Shown here: positions 7,152 through 13,179 of the stretch, in pieces
How positions within the stretch are numbered: the first letter of the stretch is position 1
Layout: each line of letters opens with the position of its first letter
Assembly: GCF_002399615.1 (NCBI RefSeq)
Contig: NZ_DHDZ01000033.1
Coordinates: 151,207-174,228 of the forward strand
Source of the DNA: Pedobacter sp. UBA4863
GTDB lineage: Bacteria > Bacteroidota > Bacteroidia > Sphingobacteriales > Sphingobacteriaceae
Reading direction: 5' to 3'
DNA: 23,022 nt
Position numbers and translations under genes: made by a program
The notes under the pieces: generated by a model
The model's input: the letters and a program-made list of their open reading frames with translations, nothing else
Database searches by the model: none
Told to the model about the DNA's origin: nothing

Positions 7152-8654
7152 CTATTTAGTTAGTAAAACAAAAATGGTACGCAAACTCACAATTATAACA
7201 ATGATGGCTACCATAATCATGATGGTTTTTGCGTTTAATCTCTTAGTTAATAAAGCTCCAAAAGGAGCTGCAATACATCCTCCTAAAACAAGCCCCAAAA
7301 TTATTTGCCAGTGTACCAAGCCTATCATCATAATAAATGTTAACGAGCTTGCCAGCGTTACAAAAAACTCAGTTAGATTTACCGAGCCAATAGTATAACG
7401 CGGATTACCACCACGAGCAATTAGTGTAGAGGTAACAATAGGCCCCCAGCCGCCACCACCTATAGAATCTAAAAACGCTCCAATAAATGCTAACGGACCA
7501 ATTCTCTTTAATGGTTTGGTTTTTTTAGGTTTAGAAAGTGCTTTTAACAAAATTTTAATGCCTAAAAATAAGGTGTAGGCAGAAACCACTGGTTTTATAA
7601 TGTGGCCGTAGTTTTCTAAAGACGACAAAATATAAGCACCAGCAATTGCACCAATAATTCCCGGAAGCAGCAACTTTTTAAATAACTTTGTACGTACATT
7701 TCCAAAACGCAAGTGCATTAGTCCAGAAACGCCACTGGTGAAAATTTCGGAAGCGTGTACACTTGCACTTGCCGCCGCAGGTGTAACCCCAAAAGACAAT
7801 AAAAATGTAGTGGCACTTACCCCATAAGCCATCCCCAAAGCACCATCAACCAATTGTGCTAAAAATCCGCCTAAAATAAAATACAAAATAGTGCTATCAA
7901 CCTCATTTGCCAAACCTTCGGCTACATCGCCAAGTTTTGCAAATGGAATAAACGATAAAAAGATATGCCCTACCACCATTGTTGCAATTACAGAAAGCAC
8001 CCAAATCACAATTTTCTTGAGATTAAACTTATTTTCTTTCTCTAAAAAAGTGGCTGTAATACCATTTAGCACTTTTACTTTGTGTTTAATATCGCCGTTA
8101 AGATTGTTTCTAATTTGGTTTAACTGACCAATAGAATGGTCTATTTCTTCTGGAATAGCTTCATCTAAAACCTCTTTTAACCTTTTTGCCATGGTTGGCG
8201 ATTTACCATTAGTAGAAATGGCTATTTTTAACTCACCTTTTTGTACAATAGAGCCTAAATAAAAATCGCAGAGTTGTGGTTTATCTGCAATATTTATTAG
8301 CAAACCTTTTTGGTGCGCCAATTTTCTTAACTCAACATTAAAATCATTGTCATTCGTAGCCGCAAAAACAATATCAACATCTTCTAAATCTTCAGCAGAA
8401 AAAGTTTTTCGTTTAATTTTAACCTTAGCATTTAAAGATGCGATTTCTGCTACTGCAGTATGTACTTCTTTCGCAATTACCGTTACTTGCGCTGCTGTGC
8501 TATTATTAACAATCGCATTTAGTTTCTCCAACCCCACTTCGCCTGCACCAACCAATAAAGTACGCAGCTCATTCAACTTAATAAAAGCTGGAAAAAGCTG
8601 GTTACCACTGGCTGGTAAAACTGCTGCCGTATTTAAATTAGGAGATGGCTGCAT
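7152..8654 (-). CDS. Fusion: precorrin-2 dehydrogenase/ferrochelatase (CysG N-terminal type) + TSUP (TauE/SafE) transporter
   Basis: 500 residues from ATG 8654; a 503-residue form from TTG at 8663 is less likely. Residues ~20-205 are a Met8/CysG-N-like domain: Rossmann motif GAGEVGLEK near 36-44, and the conserved DKPQLCDFYLGSIVQKGELK and AISTNGKSPTMAKRLKE region. It oxidises precorrin-2 to sirohydrochlorin and probably inserts iron to make siroheme. From ~215 the chain has 7-8 membrane helices of the TSUP family, with the two inverted-repeat signatures visible (GGFLAQLVDGALGMAYGVS and GAFLDSIGGGGWGPIVTSTL). TSUP proteins move sulfite, sulfate or organosulfonates. The start overlaps the SUMT gene by 17 nt. 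Joining cofactor synthesis and a sulfur-anion transporter in one chain makes sense only in this pathway; whether both halves are active is inferred. Confidence 0.9.
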   Translation of the reverse strand: MQPSPNLNTAAVLPASGNQLFPAFIKLNELRTLLVGAGEVGLEKLNAIVNNSTAAQVTVIAKEVHTAVAEIASLNAKVKIKRKTFSAEDLEDVDIVFAATNDNDFNVELRKLAHQKGLLINIADKPQLCDFYLGSIVQKGELKIAISTNGKSPTMAKRLKEVLDEAIPEEIDHSIGQLNQIRNNLNGDIKHKVKVLNGITATFLEKENKFNLKKIVIWVLSVIATMVVGHIFLSFIPFAKLGDVAEGLANEVDSTILYFILGGFLAQLVDGALGMAYGVSATTFLLSFGVTPAAASASVHASEIFTSGVSGLMHLRFGNVRTKLFKKLLLPGIIGAIAGAYILSSLENYGHIIKPVVSAYTLFLGIKILLKALSKPKKTKPLKRIGPLAFIGAFLDSIGGGGWGPIVTSTLIARGGNPRYTIGSVNLTEFFVTLASSLTFIMMIGLVHWQIILGLVLGGCIAAPFGALLTKRLNAKTIMIMVAIIVIIVSLRTIFVLLTK

Positions 8655-9414
8655 GTTGTGCAATTACACTTTTAAAAGATGGATGTAAAGACACTACTTC
8701 GCCAAATATTAATAAAGCTGGCGCTTGAATTTCTTCTTCTTGAACCCGAGCCACAATATTTTCTACTGTTGAAACGATCAATTTTTCGTTTTCGGCAGAA
8801 CCATTTTGAACTACGGCGGCTGGCAATTGTTGTTTACCAGCGGCTTTAAATGCTTCGGCAATTTTCGGCAACTGTTTCAATCCCATTAAAACAACTACGG
8901 TAGCATTTGAATTTGCAGCTTGGTAAATGTCATCAGAAATTTGGCCATTGGTAGTAGTTCCTGTAATTACCCAAAAACTTTCGCTCAAACCCCGGTGCGT
9001 TACCGGAATTTGCTGCAAAGCTGGCACGCCAATAGAACTCGAAACTCCTGGTATAACTGATACAGGAACGTTATAAGATACAGCAAAATCCAACTCTTCA
9101 TAACCACGACCAAACACAAAGGGATCGCCACCTTTTAAACGCACTACATGTCCATAGTTTAAGGCATAATCTATCATTAACTGATTAATAGCATCTTGCG
9201 AATGCGAATGTTCGCCAGAACGTTTACCCACATACACCTTTATGGCTTGTGCTGGGGCGTAATCCAATAAAGCTTCGTTGGTTAAAGCATCATACAACAC
9301 TACATTGGCAGTTTGTAAAGCTTTTACCCCTTTTAAAGTCAACAACTCGGGATCGCCAGGGCCTGCGCCTAATAAAGTTACTTTGGGTACTATATGTATG
9401 TTTTGTTGTGTCAT
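8638..9414 (-). CDS. cobA: Uroporphyrinogen-III C-methyltransferase (SUMT)
   Basis: 258 residues. Adds two SAM-derived methyl groups to uroporphyrinogen III, giving precorrin-2, the branch point to siroheme. Motifs: GAGPGDPELLT at 16-26, VRLKGGDPFVFGRG at 91-104, VIPGVSSSIGVPA, and PVTHRG at 137-142, all typical of the CobA/CysG C-terminal methyltransferase. The length fits the stand-alone enzyme. It sits between the sulfite reductase gene and the CysG-N/TSUP fusion, so the reductase and both siroheme steps are encoded consecutively. No cobalamin genes are near, supporting a siroheme role. Confidence 0.95.
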   Translation of the reverse strand: MTQQNIHIVPKVTLLGAGPGDPELLTLKGVKALQTANVVLYDALTNEALLDYAPAQAIKVYVGKRSGEHSHSQDAINQLMIDYALNYGHVVRLKGGDPFVFGRGYEELDFAVSYNVPVSVIPGVSSSIGVPALQQIPVTHRGLSESFWVITGTTTNGQISDDIYQAANSNATVVVLMGLKQLPKIAEAFKAAGKQQLPAAVVQNGSAENEKLIVSTVENIVARVQEEEIQAPALLIFGEVVSLHPSFKSVIAQHAAIS

Positions 9415-9460
9415 TTATTTACGATTTACGATTGGTATATATCATCAGTTTTCCGACTTA
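9415..9460. repeat. Short repeat-derived spacer between sulfite reductase gene and SUMT gene
   Basis: The spacer contains a tandem ATTTACG/ATTTACG pair (near 9418-9431), and the adjoining bases (TCAGCTCACCAATTC at 9461-9475) resemble the tcaccaattc-type intergenic repeats of this phylum. The last codons of the sulfite reductase gene are made of this sequence. Confidence 0.35.
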
Positions 9461-11557
9461 TCAGCTCACCAATTCGATATTTTTAAATGCTTTTACTTTG
9501 TCTAAAAAATCTTTGGCTTGCGCTAAATAGGCTTCTGCAAATTGTGGCGATGGTTCATGTTTATTGATTTGCAATACCATGTCATTAAAATTGTTCATCC
9601 CAAATTTGTAAGCATATTCCTCATCAAAGGTTTTAATGATACCTATTTGCGTACTCTGCCCCTTTCCATTATCTAATAAAATGGCTTTTGCACCACTTAT
9701 TAATGTGTTATAGGCGTTGTAAATGGCATCGGCCCATAGACCTTTGTTATAGGCTTCTATTGCCCACCCGTATTTTTCTTCGGTTTCAAAAATCAGCGTT
9801 GCCACTAAATCTATCACTACTCCGGCACATTCTCCTACACCAATTGCCCTTACAAAATCTTCATTTTGTCCCCAGTCTATAAATTCTTCATTGGTTACCG
9901 TTTCTTGGTCGGCAATAGGTTTTAACAGTTGATAAAAGTAGTCTTTGCCCAGTTCGTCGTAATAGTTTAAAAAGCTGCTATAAAAACTGGCCTTTTCACT
10001 ATAATCGTTCAGTATGGTTCTTAAAACCTGTGGTGCTCTTTTAGATGGTACTTTGATAATTTTTTCGGAAGCCCTACCCTCGCCATTGCCCACAGCACCG
10101 CCGCCCAACAAAACTTGTACGGTTGGCATAATTTTGCCATTTACTTTCATGGAGCTGCCATGAAAACCAATATGTGCAATGCCATGCTGGCCACAGCTGT
10201 TCATGCAGCCACTAATTTTAATGTTAATTTCTTTATTATGTACAAAATCGGCATATTCTTGATAGATTACGCTTTCTAAAACTCTTGCTAACTCCATAGA
10301 ATTAGAGATACCCAGATTACAAGTATCTGTACCGGGACAGGTGGTTACATCGGCTATGCTATTGTGCCCTGGTGCAGATAACCCTAACTCATCTAAAGCC
10401 AAAAACAAAGCTGGGAAGGCTTCTTTGCGTACATATTTCAGCATTAAACCTTGACTAATGGTTACCCGCATGTCATCGGCAATTAATGGCTTAACGGCAG
10501 CAATAAATTTACGTGCCGTAGCGGTTGACATATCGCCAGTGCGCACCTTTACATATACTCCATAAAAGCCTTTTTGCTTTTGCTCGAAAGTGTTGGTGGC
10601 TAGCCAAGTATGATAATCTAGTTGTTTATTTGATGGAATTTCTACCTCAACCGTAATTGGCTCAGGAATGCTTGGCTCGGCAACAATATCACGATCTATT
10701 TGATAACTTTTTACTTTCGTAGCTAAACGCTCTTCCTCTACCATTTGTAAAAAAGCAGCAAAACCAACTTTATTTAGCAAGAATTTTAAGCGGGCTTTGT
10801 TACGATTTGTTCGTTCACCAAACCTATCAAAAACACGTAAAACAGCTTCAGAAAAAGGAATGATCTGGTCTTCGGGCATAAAATCTGTAACTTGTTGGCC
10901 AATGTAGGGCTGTGCGCCCAAACTACCACCTAGCAATACTTTAAAACCTCTAATTTCTTTACCGTCCTGGTATTTTACTTTAGGGATAAAGCCAATATCA
11001 TTAATGAAAGAATAGACAGTATCTTCTTCACTCGAAGAAAAACCGAACTTAAATTTCCTACCCAGCTCCATACTTACCGGATTGCCTAAAAAATATTTAA
11101 AGAAACCATGTGCATAAGGGCCAACATCAAAAGGTTCTAATGGATCTATGCCAGCTGTAGATGAAGCTGTTACATTACGAACGGTATTACTGCATGCTTC
11201 GCGGATGGTAATGTCGTCTTCCGATAGTTTTGCCCAAAGTTCGGGCGTTCTATCTAAACTTACATAGTGTATTTGTATATCTTGGCGTGTGGTAAAATGT
11301 AGGTTAGACGAAGCATATTCATCAGAAACATCGGCTATTTTAAGCATTTGTTTAAAGGTAATTTTACCAAAAGGAATTTTTATCCTTATCATTTGCACTC
11401 CGGGCTGTCTTTGTCCGTAAATACCTCTAGCTAAGCGTAGGCTCCTAAATTTTTCGTCGTGTATCTTTCCCTCACGAAAAGCTTTTATTTTATGCTCAAG
11501 ATCTATAATTTCTTGCGGTACTAAAGGATTTTCAAGTTCTGTTCTAAAACTTTGCAT
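9461..11557 (-). CDS. Siroheme-dependent sulfite (nitrite/sulfite) reductase with extra C-terminal helical domain
   Basis: 698 residues. Two ferredoxin-like half repeats carry siroheme-binding arginines (HFTTRQDIQIHYV at 87-99, TVRNVTA at 125-131). The four cysteines of the siroheme/[4Fe-4S] site are C407, C413 (TTCPGTDTCNLG), C451 and C455 (SGCMNSCGQHG). It reduces sulfite to sulfide with six electrons; given the cys operon, sulfite rather than nitrite is the likely substrate. About residues 570-698 form an extension absent from ordinary NirA/CysI proteins. It begins near GVGECAGVVIDL and has a helical segment (GLWADAIYNAYNTLISGAKAILL) resembling HEPN-type domains. No flavoprotein partner (CysJ) is encoded here, so ferredoxin or another donor is implied. 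It is the first gene of the operon, behind a structured leader. Confidence 0.93.
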   Translation of the reverse strand: MQSFRTELENPLVPQEIIDLEHKIKAFREGKIHDEKFRSLRLARGIYGQRQPGVQMIRIKIPFGKITFKQMLKIADVSDEYASSNLHFTTRQDIQIHYVSLDRTPELWAKLSEDDITIREACSNTVRNVTASSTAGIDPLEPFDVGPYAHGFFKYFLGNPVSMELGRKFKFGFSSSEEDTVYSFINDIGFIPKVKYQDGKEIRGFKVLLGGSLGAQPYIGQQVTDFMPEDQIIPFSEAVLRVFDRFGERTNRNKARLKFLLNKVGFAAFLQMVEEERLATKVKSYQIDRDIVAEPSIPEPITVEVEIPSNKQLDYHTWLATNTFEQKQKGFYGVYVKVRTGDMSTATARKFIAAVKPLIADDMRVTISQGLMLKYVRKEAFPALFLALDELGLSAPGHNSIADVTTCPGTDTCNLGISNSMELARVLESVIYQEYADFVHNKEINIKISGCMNSCGQHGIAHIGFHGSSMKVNGKIMPTVQVLLGGGAVGNGEGRASEKIIKVPSKRAPQVLRTILNDYSEKASFYSSFLNYYDELGKDYFYQLLKPIADQETVTNEEFIDWGQNEDFVRAIGVGECAGVVIDLVATLIFETEEKYGWAIEAYNKGLWADAIYNAYNTLISGAKAILLDNGKGQSTQIGIIKTFDEEYAYKFGMNNFNDMVLQINKHEPSPQFAEAYLAQAKDFLDKVKAFKNIELVS

Positions 11558-11717
11558 TGCTTTTTGGTTATGCGCTATTTAAAAAACCGTTTCTCTTCTA
11601 AAAGAAACAGCTATGTTTAATTTCTTTTAAAATGATATGCCTACCTCTTTTAGCGTCAACTGTAAGAACAGTCGGTATTTTAACTTTCAAATTAAACAGC
11701 AGGCAATATTCTATTTT
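11558..11717 (-). promoter_or_regulatory. Structured leader of the sulfate-assimilation operon: candidate RNA switch/attenuator
   Basis: The ~160-nt leader (minus strand) contains, in order from its 5' end: arm A (11705-11699), arm B (11698-11689), a 7-bp hairpin with a UCUU loop (11674-11657), a CUAAAAGAGG segment (11653-11644), arm A' (11644-11638), arm B' (11623-11614) and a terminator hairpin (11610-11587). A pairs with A' (7 bp, one G.U) and B with B' (10 bp, perfect), and the two pairings cross. The 11653-11644 segment can instead pair with 11607-11598, inside the terminator's 5' arm and loop, giving an antiterminator. This is a transcription-attenuation layout. I recognise no known riboswitch class; no ligand can be named. 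Confidence 0.55.
11581..11610 (-). terminator. Intrinsic terminator inside the sulfite-reductase leader (attenuator)
   Basis: On the minus-strand RNA, 11610-11601 pairs with 11596-11587 (10 bp including two G.U, 4-nt loop UAGA) and is followed directly by six U (11586-11581). The two wobble pairs would be A/C mismatches on the other strand, so the structure is minus-strand specific. It ends 23 nt before the sulfite reductase start codon, so it can only act as an attenuator of this operon. Confidence 0.65.
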
Positions 11718-11723
11718 ATCCGC

Positions 11724-11731
11724 CAAATATA
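11724..11731 (-). promoter_or_regulatory. -7 promoter box (TATATTTG) of the cys operon
   Basis: An exact TAnnTTTG match on the minus strand. Transcription would start near 11717, so the first leader pairing arm (from 11705) begins about 12 nt into the RNA. A weak -33-like TTTC lies about 19 nt upstream. Confidence 0.6.
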
Positions 11732-11842
11732 TAAAGTATATAGAAATAGTAGTTATTAATTTTGATATTTATTTTTCAAAAACAGTATAACTTTATTTTT
11801 GAAAAGAGGCTAATGATGTTAAACCCTTACAAAACAATGAAA

Positions 11843-11877
11843 AACAAAAGAATATAAGCGAGACAAACAGCTTATAT
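11843..11877 (-). terminator. Probable terminator of the Rrf2 gene
   Basis: ATATAAGC (11852-11859) and GCTTATAT (11870-11877) form an 8-bp perfect stem. In the minus direction it is followed by the U-rich run UUCUUUUGUUUUU. It lies just beyond the Rrf2 stop. A second AT-only hairpin (11773-11782 with 11796-11805, 10 bp) follows it and precedes the cys promoter. Confidence 0.55.
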
Positions 11878-11887
11878 AAGAGTGGGA

Positions 11888-12325
11888 CTAAATTTTTATT
11901 TTCAGGGTGTCTTCTCTTTTAATGATATCAGCAATGCTAGTTTGGCCCAAAATTTTAAGCGTTGCATCTCGTACATCAATAAATGCACTTCTTATACCAC
12001 AAGTTACCTCGTCTTTGCACTCATCGCATTTATGATAGAAGTTTAAACTGGCACAAGGCATCATGGCAACAGGGCCATCTGTAAGGCGTAGAATTTGTAC
12101 TAAAAAGATTTCTTCTGGTTTTTTATTAAGGCTATAGCCGCCTCCAGCTCCTTTTTTACTATATAGAAAACCCGCATTCCTTAAATCTAAAAGAATTTGC
12201 TCTAAAAATTTTTTAGGGATGCGCTCTTCCTCTGCAATTTTAGAGATCTGCATAGGTGGCATGTCTATATTTTTACCAAGCGCAACTAGCGCTTTAATGG
12301 CATATTTGGTCTTTTTAGATAGCAT
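11888..12325 (-). CDS. Rrf2 family transcriptional regulator, cysteine-rich
   Basis: 145 residues. The N terminus (MLSKKTKYAIKALVALG) and winged-helix pattern (ISKIAEEERIPKKFLEQILLDLRNAGFLYSKKGAGGGYSL) are classic Rrf2. Four cysteines cluster at C91, C100, C103 and C109 (CASLNFYHKCDECKDEVTC). In Rrf2 proteins such as IscR the equivalent region binds an Fe-S cluster; other members (CymR) sense sulfur metabolites through a partner protein. The gene lies directly upstream of the cys operon on the same strand, with its own terminator between. It is the natural candidate to control that operon, perhaps through Fe-S or thiol status. The start is only 6 nt after a TAnnTTTG box. Confidence 0.9.
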   Translation of the reverse strand: MLSKKTKYAIKALVALGKNIDMPPMQISKIAEEERIPKKFLEQILLDLRNAGFLYSKKGAGGGYSLNKKPEEIFLVQILRLTDGPVAMMPCASLNFYHKCDECKDEVTCGIRSAFIDVRDATLKILGQTSIADIIKREDTLKIKI

Positions 12326-12331
12326 ACGTTA

Positions 12332-12339
12332 CAAATGTA
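12332..12339 (-). promoter_or_regulatory. -7 promoter box (TACATTTG) of the Rrf2 gene
   Basis: An exact TAnnTTTG match on the minus strand, 6 nt upstream of the Rrf2 ATG at 12325. The transcript would be leaderless or nearly so. Confidence 0.5.
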
Positions 12340-12399
12340 ATAATTTTTTAGCTTGTTGAGCATTGGATTATTTGTTGGTTAACAGTTTTGACACTTAAA

Positions 12400-12912
12400 C
12401 TATTTCTCGTAGTTCTCTGGTATCTTTTCTTTTTTAGCAGCTTCGAGGTACAATTTAACCTGATTTACACAGGCAGCCAAATTTTGTTTAATTTCATGCT
12501 CCCAAAAACGCATTACTACATAACCTAGTGCTTTTAAAGCAACATTTACAAACTGGTCTCGCTGCATATTTCGTTCTATTTTGGGTATCCAAAAAGCTTT
12601 ATTGGTGTTGGGCATTCGTTTGTGCCATTGGTAACCGTGCCAAAAATCGCCATCAATGAATATAGCTAATTGATATTTTTCTATCACTACATCGGGTTTG
12701 CCAGGCAAATCATTGCGATGAACTCGAAAACGGATATTTGCTTTCCAAAGTGCCTTTCTTAATAATAGCTCAGGTTTACTGTTACTTCCCTTAATTTTTG
12801 CCATTATTTTACTGCGCTTTTTTGTGGTGTAAAACCCGGCACTTTCTTCGAAACGTGGTACTTTAATGGTGTTTTCTTCGATAGGCAAATAAAACTTGGG
12901 CTGCTTTTTCAT
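12400..12912 (-). CDS. Vsr-like very-short-patch-repair endonuclease, orphan
   Basis: 170 residues. The core follows Vsr: MAKIKGSNSKPELLLRKAL (37-55), RVHRNDLPGKPDVVI (63-77) with the catalytic Asp (D74), DGDFWHG (87-93) with H92, then the FW..KI..N..RD pattern (107-119) and FWEHEI (136-141). Vsr nicks 5' of T at T:G mismatches left by deaminated 5-methylcytosine. Differences from E. coli Vsr: the position of its second active-site histidine is Asp (D88), and most zinc ligands are replaced (D90, Y94, W96, H139). No cytosine methyltransferase gene is adjacent, as it usually would be. So it may be a divergent, zinc-free subgroup, or a nuclease for another lesion. The first 36 residues precede the family core. 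The gene lies 74 nt upstream of rrf2. Confidence 0.85.
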   Translation of the reverse strand: MKKQPKFYLPIEENTIKVPRFEESAGFYTTKKRSKIMAKIKGSNSKPELLLRKALWKANIRFRVHRNDLPGKPDVVIEKYQLAIFIDGDFWHGYQWHKRMPNTNKAFWIPKIERNMQRDQFVNVALKALGYVVMRFWEHEIKQNLAACVNQVKLYLEAAKKEKIPENYEK

Positions 12913-13153
12913 CTATTTATATTTAATTAGTACGTCTTCATCGTTTACAATAAAAAACTTTACAAAAGTATCTACACTAGATCTTCTTTATAATGCAAAA
13001 AACACCTAAAGGTAATTTAGGCTATATTTTTGATTTTTACTGCTTATGCTCTATCGGAGATATAAGTTCTATTATCTCTTCAGCAATAATCTATAAACAT
13101 TTTAATAACATCAATTAAACAGTATCTTAATTTTTAAACCAAAAAGCTTTTGC
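12913..13153. other. Intergenic region between divergent vsr-like and histidine kinase genes
   Basis: This holds the vsr-like promoter (12963-12970) and leads up to the kinase promoter (13154-13161). A 41-codon plus-strand reading frame (12993-13118) is present but has no promoter box or recognisable product, so I do not call it a gene. A small GAGATA/TATCTC hairpin lies within it (about 13049-13070). Nothing else is seen. Confidence 0.5.
12963..12970 (-). promoter_or_regulatory. -7 promoter box (TACTTTTG) of the vsr-like gene
   Basis: An exact TAnnTTTG match on the minus strand, leaving a leader of about 45-50 nt before the ATG at 12912. Confidence 0.45.
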
Positions 13154-13161
13154 TACTTTTG
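13154..13161 (+). promoter_or_regulatory. -7 promoter box (TACTTTTG) of the histidine kinase gene
   Basis: An exact TAnnTTTG match, 18 nt upstream of the TTG proposed as start codon at 13180. Confidence 0.45.
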
Positions 13162-13179
13162 TTTACCTAAACAAACGAC

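Noticed and set aside
3980..11557. Possibility that the sulfur operon is a recently acquired island
   Set aside because: Base composition and codon use look like the neighbours, there are no mobility genes, and the repeats are small dispersed types rather than transposon ends.
11687..11707. Possible cysteine leader peptide: tandem UGC UGU codons then a stop early in the cys leader RNA
   Set aside because: The frame has no AUG, GUG or UUG start; an in-frame UAG lies just upstream and only an AUU could start it, so peptide-based attenuation is not supported.
12993..13118. 41-codon plus-strand reading frame between the vsr-like and kinase genes
   Set aside because: No promoter box, no recognisable motif, and a length and composition expected by chance in AT-rich DNA.
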